Source of the DNA: Gillisia marina
GTDB taxonomy: Bacteria; Bacteroidota; Bacteroidia; Flavobacteriales; Flavobacteriaceae
NCBI RefSeq assembly: GCF_000258765.1
Contig: NZ_AJLT01000042.1
Location: 1 to 64,000 of the forward strand
Reading direction: 5' to 3'
Length of the DNA: 64,000 bases
In this document: piece by piece, positions 27,038 through 36,530 of the stretch
How the letters are laid out: each line of letters opens with the position of its first letter
Numbering within the stretch: position 1 is the stretch's first letter
Program-made: the position numbers and the translations under genes
Notes under the pieces: model-generated
The model's input: the letters and a program-made list of their open reading frames with translations, nothing else
Databases searched by the model: none
Told to the model about the DNA's origin: nothing

Positions 27038-28102
27038 ATGGAAGAAAAGTTAATGTCGAGGAAAAAACCTTCCTTTCCTGTAAATGATCGGTTGCATAAG
27101 TATTTGGAGAAGTATAACAGAGATACTAAAATCCCTGTTTTTTATGACGATCTACTTAGATTCTCCGGTTCTATAGTGGTTTACGATCAAAATGATGAAG
27201 ATACCCTTTGGGTGCGATGTTATTATTCTGATAGCGAACGGAACGAAATTGACGATTCATTAAAACATGTCTATGCAATTTTACATTCTGATGGTAGTGA
27301 TGATTCTTTACCTTATTTAAGTATAGATGCAATCGATTACTGCACTTTTGGAAACTCCAAGCCTTTTAGAATTAGGGTTCGAAATACATTGAATGAAAGT
27401 TTCACGTATTTCTATATTAAGCTTGCTGATGCTTCCAGAATTTACGGATTAGAAATTGAACATATTTTATCCCCACACCGAATCAATTTTCTTGTGTATA
27501 TGGACACGTTAATAGAAGAGCATATTGCAGGAATTCCGGGAGATGTTTTTATTCAGGATGAGCTGCCTAATTGTGATGAGCGTGCAAAAACCCAAATAGC
27601 CAAACAATTTGTAAAATTTAACGAGCGTTGTACAGTTCGCCTTCTAGGCGATATGAGGTCTTATAATTATGTGGTGATTCCAACTCACGATTTCGATCAT
27701 GTGGAATATACTATTCGGGCAATAGATTTCGATCAGCAGTGTTACGAAGGAAACTTAAAAGTTTATAGGCCGCAATTCTTTAAGGAGAATTTTAAAATGG
27801 TGGAGTTAGTAACTCAAAAATTAGAGCACAGTTCCATAGAACAGTATAGAAAAGAAGAACGTTCCTTGCTAGCCAAGCGAATGATAAACGCGCAATCCCG
27901 ATTTAAAGAATTGGTAAGATGCATGATTAACGATAACGTTTCTACTCCGGAAAATGTTAAGATGCTTCGGAAAGATCTTTACTTGTTTACCAACGATATG
28001 AAGTTTAAGAGAGCTAAGACGATGGGGCAAATCTTAAGAACGGCATTGGAATTCGTAAAAAGGAATTACGAAAATGTAAATTTAAAGAAGAGAAGGGTTT
28101 AA
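27038..28102 (+). CDS. Conserved protein of unknown function (354 aa)
   Basis: I do not recognise a named domain. The protein is soluble, acidic in its first half and basic in its last 60 residues (FKRAKTMGQILRTALEFVKR ends the long C-terminal helix region). The first 130 residues are mixed alpha/beta around SIVVYDQNDEDTLWVRCYY and FRIRVRNTLNESFTYFYIKL. A middle stretch, VRLLGDMRSYNYVVIPTHDFDHVEYTIRAIDFDQQCYEG, contains conserved-looking His-Asp pairs (HDFDH) and Asp residues that could bind metal or nucleotide (inference). It overlaps the end of the convergent NdpA-like gene by 4 bases. It probably occurs across Flavobacteriaceae (recollection). Start ATG 27038; MSRKKP at 27053 is an alternative. 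Confidence 0.7.
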   Translation: MEEKLMSRKKPSFPVNDRLHKYLEKYNRDTKIPVFYDDLLRFSGSIVVYDQNDEDTLWVRCYYSDSERNEIDDSLKHVYAILHSDGSDDSLPYLSIDAIDYCTFGNSKPFRIRVRNTLNESFTYFYIKLADASRIYGLEIEHILSPHRINFLVYMDTLIEEHIAGIPGDVFIQDELPNCDERAKTQIAKQFVKFNERCTVRLLGDMRSYNYVVIPTHDFDHVEYTIRAIDFDQQCYEGNLKVYRPQFFKENFKMVELVTQKLEHSSIEQYRKEERSLLAKRMINAQSRFKELVRCMINDNVSTPENVKMLRKDLYLFTNDMKFKRAKTMGQILRTALEFVKRNYENVNLKKRRV

Positions 28103-29157
28103 CTCTTTTCTTCTTTATTGAAATATACCAAGTAGTAATACATTTGTTTTTCTTCGTCCCAACCTTTTTCTACAAATTTTTGAGCAGATTCCGGATTGAT
28201 AAAATCCAATTTAATCTGAATATTGGTATCCAGATTAATGGTGTTTTTAATCGACTTTCTTGCTGAAGTTACTGCCGCATTCGCGATATTAAACTCAGTT
28301 AGATCTTCAATCTTATATTTAGGTGCTTTTTCTTGTTTGTAATTGTTAAATTCTGGAATAAGATCTGGGTTATCTATCACAGAATTTAAAAAGTTGCTTT
28401 CTTCAAAGGAGTCATTTTTCGCAAAATAATCTACACTTCGGTTCATAAACATCACTTCTTCTTTTTTGTCTTCAGCAGGAAGTACTACATCTTTAGCAAA
28501 ATTCTGGCAAAATTTTAAGTATTTCTTAGTGTAGAAATTTTCATCTGCCAGCACATCTACTCCTAAGAAGTTTTCTAACCAATATTTGGTGTCATATCTG
28601 TTAGAATCTACAGAAAGGATCTTGTAGCCTTCAGCTCTATTCTTATTGAAGATCAAAGCTCCTTTATCCATTTTCTGAAGATTGATCCCTTGCTGAATCA
28701 CCATTTCCAGCAATGAATCTTTTTCTTGAAACTGAAGGAAATCATGCTTTAATTCAGATTTAAAGATCCCGATTGCAGAAACTTTTTCATTATCCAAAAG
28801 CATGTTTTCAAAATATACTACATACACTTCTCCACTTTTAATGTGAGGGTGAGAAGATTGTTCGAATAACAAGGTGGTTATTTTTTTAGAAACCTCATGT
28901 ACAGTATCGGGTGCATCGAAAATTTGATTTGCGAAATTATATAATTCGTTAAATTCAAGATCCGATTCGTGCGTAAACTGATAGTAATTTTCTTCTTTTT
29001 CTCTAAAAGATTTCAGAAAGTATTCTTTGATCAACGGAGCAATTTCATCATTCAACTCAAAAGGAGCTCCGGAAAGAAATATGTTTTCATTCCTACTTTT
29101 ATTACCAACTCTGTGGATGGAAAGAGATTCAATTTGCGCGTTATATAAGTTGATCAT
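28099..29157 (-). CDS. Nucleoid-associated protein, NdpA/YejK family
   Basis: This 352-residue protein matches the NdpA/YejK nucleoid-associated family (PF04245). Visible family features: the N-terminal Q-rich start (INLYNAQIESLSIHRVGNKS), the ELYNFANQIFD helix, VYVVYFENMLLDNEKVSAIGIFKSE, and near the end an IANAAVTSARKSIKNTINLD segment. These proteins are thought to associate with the nucleoid; the molecular role is not well known. It converges with the unknown gene at 28102 with a 4-base overlap of ends. Start ATG at 29157; a 175-base gap to the next minus-strand gene holds nothing recognisable. Confidence 0.8.
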   Translation of the reverse strand: MINLYNAQIESLSIHRVGNKSRNENIFLSGAPFELNDEIAPLIKEYFLKSFREKEENYYQFTHESDLEFNELYNFANQIFDAPDTVHEVSKKITTLLFEQSSHPHIKSGEVYVVYFENMLLDNEKVSAIGIFKSELKHDFLQFQEKDSLLEMVIQQGINLQKMDKGALIFNKNRAEGYKILSVDSNRYDTKYWLENFLGVDVLADENFYTKKYLKFCQNFAKDVVLPAEDKKEEVMFMNRSVDYFAKNDSFEESNFLNSVIDNPDLIPEFNNYKQEKAPKYKIEDLTEFNIANAAVTSARKSIKNTINLDTNIQIKLDFINPESAQKFVEKGWDEEKQMYYYLVYFNKEEKS

Positions 29158-29332
29158 AATAGAAGTGAGGTATTAGATGTGAGAATAAAGAATTGAGATA
29201 ATAGTATTGAGATATTAGAATTTAGTATTGAGTATATATGAGTTAATTAGGTAAAATAACCTTGAATTTTGAACCTGGAACGAAAAAGCCGAATAATTTA
29301 TCTAACTGTACACAGTGAGTGTAATAGAATGA

Positions 29333-29842
29333 TTAGTTCCAGATGTCGTCGTAAGATAAGTCGTCAAAATTATCCAGATCTAAATCTGAATCATCGTCGT
29401 CATCATATTCATTCTTATCGGCTACAAACTCTTTATCCGGTGCATCGGTAGGAATTTGACCATGAACATACATCAAGTTTGGATAATCGCGCCCATCTTC
29501 AATTTCAGCAATATCGGCTAATTCTATAAGGAACGTCCACATGCTTAGAAAATCGTACACATAAATCAGCTTTCTTTGATTTTTAGAAACAACACTGTCT
29601 AAAGTGGTTTCATTCATTAATCGAACTGAATCAAGATCTTCGCCAAGATCGAACTGAGATATTTCTTCGCCTTGATTCCATTCGTCGTCGCTAATATAAA
29701 AAGCGGCCATTTCATTTCCATCAAATCCAAAAGCGTTCACGATAGAGTTATGAAAGTCTTCAAGAGTGCTCTCTTCTAAAATTTCAATATCTCTAAAAAC
29801 GTCATCTTGTGCATCCAAAATAACTCTAAATCTATAAACCAT
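29333..29842 (-). CDS. pRiA4b ORF-3-like protein
   Basis: This 169-residue protein matches the plasmid pRiA4b ORF-3 / IS1096-passenger-like family (MVYRFRVILDAQDDVFRDIEI, then FHNSIVNAFGFDGNEMAAFY and DDEWNQGEEI). The C-terminal 25 residues are an almost pure Asp/Glu tail (YDDDDDSDLDLDNFDD). The family is named from a plasmid but is frequent on Flavobacteriaceae chromosomes; no mobile element surrounds it here. Function unknown. It starts at ATG 29842, 25 bases downstream of the ctaA stop, so the two could be co-transcribed. Confidence 0.8.
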   Translation of the reverse strand: MVYRFRVILDAQDDVFRDIEILEESTLEDFHNSIVNAFGFDGNEMAAFYISDDEWNQGEEISQFDLGEDLDSVRLMNETTLDSVVSKNQRKLIYVYDFLSMWTFLIELADIAEIEDGRDYPNLMYVHGQIPTDAPDKEFVADKNEYDDDDDSDLDLDNFDDLSYDDIWN

Positions 29843-29867
29843 TGTGATAATTTTTGTGGGGGCGAAG

Positions 29868-30893
29868 TTACAAACTTTTTATGCGAATTGGGGCACGCAG
29901 CGCTTCCAATAAAACATAAAATTGCACCCCAAATAAGAGGCTTGCAATTACGAGATGTAATGGCTGCGATAATGCTGGGAAATCGAAATTGTACATCGCA
30001 ATTCCAGTAATGATTTCTAATCCAATAAGCACTAAGATCCAATTTACTTTATTAAATCCAAGCTTCAATTTTCTGTTTTGCCACCAAATAAGAAGGTTTA
30101 AAACCAGAACTAAAATGGAAAAAGATCTATGAATATAAAATATTACTGAAGGCTTTGAAAGCCATTGCTCCGGTGTATTATAACCCAGTAATTTTATTTG
30201 TTCATCTACAAATTGCCGAACTTGTGTTCCCAAAACTATTTGAATGAGGGTAAATATTACAGCAAAAACCGCTAGACTTCTGAAGCTTTTTAGGCTAATT
30301 TGAGTTTTAGATTTAGCTTTTGAAATATGGAGCAGATATAGAATAAGCGCCACAATTACCAAAGCCATCACCATATGGATCGTGATCTTAACCGGAGATA
30401 GGACGGAATATACTACAGTTGCTCCAAGCCAACCCTGAAAACCCATAAGGAATACAGATAACCAAGAAAGCAAGGTGATTTTTTTATTTTCTCTCCAATA
30501 CTTCAGAGATAAAAATGCCATAATTAATACAGCTAATCCGGCAAGCGCACCAAGAAGTCTATTGATGTATTCTATCCAAGTATGCCAAGGATTAAAAATG
30601 GCATAATCGTGTTTGGTATATTTTACCCAGTTTTGAGAATTGTAAGAAGTTCCGGTTGTGAAATCTTTTTCGGCAGTCATTAAGGACTCGTCTACGATGA
30701 TAACTTGTCCTTTTTTTATAATACCTGTCTGCTTGAAATTGAAGCTCAGTGATTTCTGTTGGTGGAATATAATATCCGAAGCATTTTGGCCAGTCCGGAC
30801 AACCCATTCCAGACCCCGTCATGCGTACCACGCTCCGGCAATAATCACCAAATAAATTAAAACCAATGAAATTTTTGCTAATTTTCTATACAC
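29868..30893 (-). pseudogene. ctaA: Heme A synthase CtaA (COX15 type) with two frameshifts
   Basis: CtaA oxidises heme O to heme A for cytochrome c oxidase, in the inner membrane. A GTG at 30893 opens [19 protein letters not shown]; one base is missing near 30830-30833, after which another frame gives [19 protein letters not shown] (family signature) and [10 protein letters not shown] run of seven A (T7 at 30711-30717) then shifts the frame again, into [20 protein letters not shown] and the remaining helices. Heme-ligand histidines sit in HTWIEYINRLLG, TIHMVMALV, YIHRSFSIL and QPLHLVIASLLFG. Both repairs together give a 341-residue protein of normal length. Confidence 0.9.
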
Positions 30894-30970
30894 TATATCT
30901 TGTTGTTTGAATTAAAGACCAAAAACATTTGCAAAGATTTTTTGATTTTCAAAATTAAAATAATTTGTTC

Positions 30971-31037
30971 TGTCTGTTCGAGCGTAGACGAGAACTATTA
31001 ACTTCAAAAGGAGGTTTCGACTCCGCTCAACCTGACA
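30971..31037. repeat. Imperfect inverted repeat upstream of ctaA
   Basis: Left arm 30971-30995 and right arm 31013-31037 (core CGACTCCGCTCAACCTGACA on the right) match as reverse complements at 18 of 25 positions, with a 17-base AT-rich loop. The organisation (GTC-tagged arms around a short loop) is that of the units at 4987-5192, but the core differs. It fills most of the 202-base gap between ctaA and cca. Confidence 0.6.
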
Positions 31038-31095
31038 CCCTACTTTACATTATAATTTTGATACGAACAAAACTACCTACCTTAATTGAATTAAT

Positions 31096-32526
31096 TTATT
31101 TAACCGGTTCTAGCCCAAGTTCCTTTCCTTTTTTCAACATATAAGCTTTTGCAGCCTCATATTCATTAGGAATTTCTCCTTCTAAAATTGCTTCTTTTAT
31201 TGCTTCTTTTATCATACCGATCTCTCTGGAAGGTTTTAAATTAAAAAATTCCATGATCTCCTCCCCCGAAACAGGTGGTTGAAAATTCCTGATATGATCT
31301 TTCTCTTCAACCTCTTTTATTTTCTGGCGAACCTTTTTGAAATTGTTATGGTATTTTTTAAATCGCTTTGGATTTTTAGTGGTGATGTCTGCCTCGCATA
31401 AAGTCATAAGATCTTCAATGTCATTTCCTGCATCAAACACTAATCTTCTTACTGCAGAATCGGTTACATTTTCATCTGAAATAACAATAGGTCTAGAGCT
31501 CATTAACACCAGTTTTTGCACTAGTTTCATCTTATCGTTCAACGGCATTTTCATCTGCTTAAAAAGCTTGTATACCATTTTAGATCCAACGAACTCATGT
31601 CCATGAAAAGTCCAGCCTATCTTTTTATGGAATTTCTTAGTGGGTGCTTTTCCAATATCATGAAGTAATGCTGCCCAACGTAACCAAAGGTCGTCGGTGT
31701 TTTCAGCAATATTATCTACCACTTCCAACGTATGCCAAAAGTTATCTTTATGCTTTTGACCTTCAATCTCTTCTATTCCTTCTAATGCTGTTAGCTGCGG
31801 AAGAATAATTGGCAAAAGTCCGGTTTTATGTAACAGAGCAAATCCTATAGATGGCTTTTCTGAAAGTAGGATTTTATTGAGCTCCTCTACAATTCTTTCT
31901 TTCGAAATTATCTTAATTCGATTTTTATTCTTGGAAATTGAAGCCAAAGACTTTGGTTCGATTTTAAAATGAAGTTGCGTTGCAAAACGGATAGCTCGTA
32001 ACATCCGTAAAGGATCGTCGGAATAAGTGATATCTGGATCTAAAGGCGTTTGAATGAGCTGATGCTTTAAATCTTCGATTCCATTAAATGGATCTACTAA
32101 ATCCCCAAAATGATCTTCGCCTAGGTTTAAAGCTAAGGCATTAATAGTAAAATCGCGTCTTTTCTGGTCGTCTTCAAGACTTCCGTCTTCTACTACCGGG
32201 TTTCTGCTATCTTCAGTATAACTTTCCTTTCTAGCGCCCACGAACTCGATCTCCAAATCGAAAGCTCTAAGCATTGCGGTGCCATAAGTTTTAAAAATTT
32301 GAACTTTTGGATTATTGGGCAATAATCTGGATACCTCTGTTGCCAATTCAATTCCACTCCCAATGGCAACGATATCTATATCTTTTGGCTCCCCACGGTC
32401 TAGCAGAAAATCTCTTACAAATCCTCCAATTACATAACTTTCCAAATTTAAATTTTCTGCTGCCTGAGAAATAATCTTAAAAATGGGATGTTTTAAAGCT
32501 GACTTGTAGTTGTTGTTTTTAGGCAT
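31096..32526 (-). CDS. cca: CCA tRNA nucleotidyltransferase with HD domain
   Basis: This 476-residue class II nucleotidyltransferase adds or repairs the CCA 3' end of tRNAs. The N-terminal catalytic part has GGFVRDFLLDRGEPKDIDIVA (GG and the two catalytic Asp), then ESYTEDSRNPVVEDG and RRDFTINALALNL; EDLKHQLIQTPLDPDITYSDDPLRMLRAIRFA is the typical RNA/nucleotide-binding segment. A C-terminal HD phosphohydrolase domain (LLHDIGKAPTKKF) is present, as in other Bacteroidota. It follows tsaC with a 3-base gap, so tRNA-maturation genes are clustered. Start ATG at 32526. Confidence 0.93.
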   Translation of the reverse strand: MPKNNNYKSALKHPIFKIISQAAENLNLESYVIGGFVRDFLLDRGEPKDIDIVAIGSGIELATEVSRLLPNNPKVQIFKTYGTAMLRAFDLEIEFVGARKESYTEDSRNPVVEDGSLEDDQKRRDFTINALALNLGEDHFGDLVDPFNGIEDLKHQLIQTPLDPDITYSDDPLRMLRAIRFATQLHFKIEPKSLASISKNKNRIKIISKERIVEELNKILLSEKPSIGFALLHKTGLLPIILPQLTALEGIEEIEGQKHKDNFWHTLEVVDNIAENTDDLWLRWAALLHDIGKAPTKKFHKKIGWTFHGHEFVGSKMVYKLFKQMKMPLNDKMKLVQKLVLMSSRPIVISDENVTDSAVRRLVFDAGNDIEDLMTLCEADITTKNPKRFKKYHNNFKKVRQKIKEVEEKDHIRNFQPPVSGEEIMEFFNLKPSREIGMIKEAIKEAILEGEIPNEYEAAKAYMLKKGKELGLEPVK

Positions 32527-32529
32527 ATT

Positions 32530-33102
32530 TTATTGTCGAATCACCTTAACACTTCCATCTTTACCGATCTTGATAATGGAGGAAGGTTGGTCTGATATTT
32601 TTGAATGCTGCAAATTTACTATATAGTCCACACCTTTTAAAATTTCCGGGCTTATTTGCGAGAAAGATTTTGGAGTTGGTTCTCCACTAATATTTGCAGA
32701 GGTGGACACCAATGCTCTTCTAAATTTATAGATCAAGGGTTCACAAAATCTATCTTTTACCACCCTAATTGCCAAGGTTTCATCTGATGCAATAAGGTTA
32801 TTAGCAACTTTTATTGGATCATCATAAATTATGGTGGTAGGTTTTACCGCATAATCTATTAGATCGTATGCAATATTTGGAATTTTATTTACATACTGTT
32901 CCAGCATTTTTACAGAATTCACCAAGCAAATCATTGCTTTGGTTTCTTCTCTTTGTTTTAATTTATAAACTTTTGCAACTGCTTTAGGATTAGTGGCATC
33001 GCAACCAATTCCCCAAACAGTATCGGTTGGATATAAAATAATTCCACCTCTTTTTAAAACTTCAAGGGTGTTTTCTATTTCCTGTTTTATATTATTTTCC
33101 AT
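32530..33102 (-). CDS. tsaC: L-threonylcarbamoyladenylate synthase (Sua5/YrdC/TsaC family)
   Basis: This 190-residue enzyme makes threonylcarbamoyl-AMP from threonine, bicarbonate and ATP, the first step of t6A37 modification of ANN-decoding tRNAs. Visible are LKRGGIILYPTDTVWGIGCDA (the conserved Sua5/YrdC start), KVYKLKQREETKAMICLV, the VSTSANISGEPTPKSF segment, and SSIIKIGKDGSVKVIRQ at the end. It is the short TsaC-like form without the Sua5 C-terminal domain. It overlaps the end of the upstream glycosyltransferase by 11 bases and precedes cca by 3. Confidence 0.9.
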   Translation of the reverse strand: MENNIKQEIENTLEVLKRGGIILYPTDTVWGIGCDATNPKAVAKVYKLKQREETKAMICLVNSVKMLEQYVNKIPNIAYDLIDYAVKPTTIIYDDPIKVANNLIASDETLAIRVVKDRFCEPLIYKFRRALVSTSANISGEPTPKSFSQISPEILKGVDYIVNLQHSKISDQPSSIIKIGKDGSVKVIRQ

Positions 33103-34201
33103 CGAGAACTAATTTATATTCTTGTAATGTTTTAGCAGCCATCATCGCTGTGGTATACTTTTCGTGAACTTTTTGATATGAAATAGTTGTGAATTTTTCT
33201 ATCAATTCGGGGTTATTTAATACTTCAATAATCTGATCTGCAAGTAGTTTATAATTCCCGGAAGGAGCTAGAAACCCATTTTTACCATGGGCTATGATTT
33301 CTGAAATTCCTCCAACATCTGTACTTATTACAGGGGTTTTATTTAGAAAAGATTCATAAATAAATTGAGGAATTCCCTCACTTTTTGATGTAACCAAAGA
33401 AACATTAAATTGAGGGATAAGCTTAGAAGCATTCGGAATTACATTCGTTAAGGTGATATATTTAGATAGATTAAATCTTTCAATTTTTTCAATAAGCTCA
33501 GGGGTTTCTGTGGTGTAATTGCCAATCTGAAAAAAATGAAGATCTTTAATTCCTTTGACGTGCACCAAGTAATAAGCAACTTTAATAAAGGTATCTAAAT
33601 CTTTGGGCCAATTGTGATTGGCAATATTCCCTATGATCTTTTTTGAGTCTCCAATATTGTAATACTCTTTTATATTTATATATTTTGAAGTATTAAATCC
33701 ATTAATCTTTGTGCCATGATAGATTGAGACTAATTTTTTGGGATCGTTTACAGTGGTTGCGGTAATTGCTTTAGTTGCTTCAGAAACACAAAGAATTCTT
33801 TTGATTTTTTTATAATTGTATTTGTAAAGGGTCTGTTTACGGGATCGTATGGGAAAGGTGGTTTTTTTACTGAAAATAAAGGTTGGTAAATTATATAGAT
33901 GATCTGCCATAATGCAAAGCGTTAAAGCTGTGCTATCATGAATATGTATCAGGTCTATTTTTTTCTTTTTACAAATCTCAATCAATTTAAAACAGAATCT
34001 CAAATCCATTTTAAAATTAATCCTTACGGTTTCAAAATCAATCTCTGAATTCTGAAGCTTCCTATGAAAAAGTCCATTTTTAATACATAAAATGGTGTTT
34101 TGGGAATCGGGAGCTATTTTCTGAAGCTCATTGCAAAGGTTCTCTATATGGTTTTCACCACCACCCCAACTTTTAACCGCAGAAACGTGTAAAATATGCA
34201 C
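33092..34201 (-). CDS. Glycosyltransferase family 4 protein (copy A)
   Basis: This 369-residue GT-B fold enzyme carries the GT4 pattern: an N-terminal nucleotide-independent domain (HILHVSAVKSWGGGENHIEN, glycine-rich loop) and a C-terminal domain with the E-x7-E site in SKSEGIPQFIYESFLN and DVGGISEIIAHGKNGF. It probably transfers a sugar in LPS core or O-antigen assembly on the cytoplasmic membrane face. It is a paralogue of the enzyme at 35356-36454; both share the W-GGG/RGG-D/E-N opening and a KRILCVSEATKAI-type loop. The start is GTG at 34201, where the conserved start lies. Sugar and acceptor are unknown. Confidence 0.88.
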   Translation of the reverse strand: MHILHVSAVKSWGGGENHIENLCNELQKIAPDSQNTILCIKNGLFHRKLQNSEIDFETVRINFKMDLRFCFKLIEICKKKKIDLIHIHDSTALTLCIMADHLYNLPTFIFSKKTTFPIRSRKQTLYKYNYKKIKRILCVSEATKAITATTVNDPKKLVSIYHGTKINGFNTSKYINIKEYYNIGDSKKIIGNIANHNWPKDLDTFIKVAYYLVHVKGIKDLHFFQIGNYTTETPELIEKIERFNLSKYITLTNVIPNASKLIPQFNVSLVTSKSEGIPQFIYESFLNKTPVISTDVGGISEIIAHGKNGFLAPSGNYKLLADQIIEVLNNPELIEKFTTISYQKVHEKYTTAMMAAKTLQEYKLVLDGK

Positions 34202-34226
34202 AAGCTTACTTTTTTAGTGTTTTTTA

Positions 34227-35309
34227 CTATCCTAAGATTTTTGAATATAGCTTAATATACTCTTTTGCAGTAGTATCCCAATTAAATTTTTGTGCTCTGT
34301 TTCTCAATTCTTTTTGATAAATGGTTTTTTGTTTTTCAAAAGTATTCATTCCATTTGTGAAGACAGTTGCCATAGATTCACCATCAAAACTATCCCAGTA
34401 GAAAGAGTATTTACCTCCTATTTCAGGTAAAGATGTACGATTGGCTAAGAATACGGGCTTACCATATGCCATAGCTTCTATAGGTGGTAAACCAAAACCT
34501 TCAAAAAGAGAAGGAAATACAAAAGCTTCACAATTTTGAAGATAATAATGTTTTTCTTGTTCAGATATTTTACCTGCTAAGTACACTTTATCTTCCAGCT
34601 TAAATTTACTAATTTCATGCTGCACAACTTCCTTATAAGGTTTATCGTTATTACCAGCAATAATAAGTTGATAATCGCTTTTTAAATGATGCAACATACT
34701 AATTAAGCTATGAAAGTTCTTCATTTCTAAAAATTGACCAATGCAAAAAATAAAGGGCTTATTTAAATTGAAATTTACGATAGGTTTGGCAATTTTTTCT
34801 TCTGAAGCTATTACTGGATTCCCATTGTAAATTACAGGTTGGTGTAAATTTGAAGGGATATTTAAGTAGTGATTAGCAGATTGTTTAGCGTGGTTAGAGA
34901 TATATGCGATTGCATCGCATCTATCAATTTTTCGTTGCAGCTGCTCAATATCTTCTTTTTTAATATTTTCTATTGGGTCTTTTTCCAAAAAAATAACATC
35001 ATGCAACGTGAGAAGATATGGCATTTTATGCCTAGGCTCTATTTTAGAATTCTGATTTAGAGAATGCCATAGGTCGTACTTTTTTCGAGTTCTAAAAAAT
35101 TCGTACCTACTTAAAGAGTAATATTTCTGAAAATCTATTTGCCCATCAAATTCTTTGATAGAAGACTTCGATTTAGCGTTAACAATGAATTTAAATTCTT
35201 CATTATTGCTAATCAGGTTTTTGATTAGCCAATAATTAAATTGCCCAAAACCAGAGTACATGTTTTTAATGTTATGCGCTTCGAGTAATATTCTTTTTTG
35301 TTTTGGCAT
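34227..35309 (-). CDS. Glycosyltransferase family 4 protein (copy B)
   Basis: This 360-residue GT4 enzyme has the mannosyltransferase-type N-terminus with GFGQFNYWLIKNL and LTLHDVIFLEKDP, then ICIGQFLEMKNFHSLI and the C-terminal VFPSLFEGFGLPPIEAMAYG, which contains the catalytic E-x7-E, and LPEIGGKYSFYWD. It belongs to the same surface-glycan gene cluster as its neighbours (26 bases to copy A, 47 bases to copy C). Cytoplasmic membrane-associated by analogy. Donor sugar cannot be inferred. Confidence 0.88.
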   Translation of the reverse strand: MPKQKRILLEAHNIKNMYSGFGQFNYWLIKNLISNNEEFKFIVNAKSKSSIKEFDGQIDFQKYYSLSRYEFFRTRKKYDLWHSLNQNSKIEPRHKMPYLLTLHDVIFLEKDPIENIKKEDIEQLQRKIDRCDAIAYISNHAKQSANHYLNIPSNLHQPVIYNGNPVIASEEKIAKPIVNFNLNKPFIFCIGQFLEMKNFHSLISMLHHLKSDYQLIIAGNNDKPYKEVVQHEISKFKLEDKVYLAGKISEQEKHYYLQNCEAFVFPSLFEGFGLPPIEAMAYGKPVFLANRTSLPEIGGKYSFYWDSFDGESMATVFTNGMNTFEKQKTIYQKELRNRAQKFNWDTTAKEYIKLYSKILG

Positions 35310-35355
35310 TAATAAAAACAGGTTAAATAATTTATTTCAACAATTTTAAAAGCAA

Positions 35356-36454
35356 TTAATCTCTAATCTTTTTATAAAAATTATAATAATTCTGCTCCAT
35401 AACTTTCAATGTAAATTTAGAATTCACAAGTTCGAATGCCTTATTTATAATTTTGTTTCTTAATTCAGGGTCATTAATAAGTTTTGTAGCATTAGCCGCA
35501 AGTTTTTTAGGATTTTTTACAGGAGAGATCATCCCTGTTTCTTCATTTATAATAGCCTCTCCAGTTCCACCAGCAGCGGTAGCAACTACGGGAACTTTAC
35601 AGGCAAAAGCTTCCATAATAGAAAGTGGTAATCCTTCTGTTTCTGAAGAAAGTAGAAACAAATCTAATTCCGGTAAAATTTCAGGAATATCTTTTCTAAA
35701 TCCTGTAAAAATTACATGCTTATGAATTCCTAATTCTTTGGCATAAGCTTTTAGTTCCTCTTCTAAAGGTCCTTGCCCCACAATTAAGAATATTATTTTC
35801 TTATTTGTTTCAGCTAGAATAATTTTGGCAGAATCCAGAAATGTAAAAAGATCTTTTTGTCTTGTTAAACCTGCAATATTACCAATAATAAGGGTTTTTT
35901 CTGGGATATTATAGCTAGCTCTAAGAATTCCGGTATCTAAAGAATTTTCAAATTTTTCGACATCAATTCCATCATAAATTACTTGTGCTTTATCATTATT
36001 GTTTAGCACAGGAGTTAAAACATCTTTTACCGCCTGAGAAACACATACAATTCTATCTATTCTATGATGGTTGTATTTTAAGACTTTAAAGAAATTTTTG
36101 TGAACTTTATTGTTTCTTTTTCTGGAATAGACCAATTTCAATTTCGGAAAAAACTTCACTAACAATAAACTCATGGAAAAAGCTTTAGAGTCATGAACAT
36201 GTAAAATATCTATTTGTTCTTCTTTAAGAGTTTTAAATAATTTTTTAATGAAGGCAATGGAATACTTGGAATTTCTTGAAGCCGTAAAATGTGGGATATC
36301 ATGCTCAATACATTTTTTTTTGTAAAACTGAATTGTCTGGACAAAAAATATATTGTTGAAGATCCAAGTGGGGTTTTAATATAGAGTAGGTGGTAAGCAT
36401 CTGATTATCTCCCCCGCGCCATTCTATTATAGTTGAAACATGTAAAATTTTCAT
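35356..36454 (-). pseudogene. Glycosyltransferase family 4 protein (copy C), frameshifted in the N-terminus
   Basis: The ATG at 36454 opens KILHVSTIIEWRGGDNQML and TTYSILKPHLDLQQYIFCPD; after SVLQKK a run of nine A on the minus strand (T9 at 36313-36321) breaks the frame (TGA follows). The other frame continues CIEHDIPHFTASRNSKYS, HVHDSKAFSMSLLLVKF, RIDRIVCVSQAVKDVL, then the GT4 C-terminal site SSETEGLPLSIMEAFACK and the end at 35356. Eight A would give an intact 365-residue enzyme. It parallels copy A closely and likely duplicated from it. Without repair, a start inside the body would lose the acceptor-binding domain. Confidence 0.88.
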
Positions 36455-36530
36455 TTTGCTAAATTAGTTTTTTTATAATTTTAAAGGACTTTCAATTATA
36501 TTAATTCTGAAGTTATACTAACTTTACTGC

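Noticed and set aside
29333-29842. Mobile element suggested by the names pRiA4b ORF-3 and IS1096 passenger protein
   Set aside because: No transposase, no terminal inverted repeats, and base composition like neighbouring genes.
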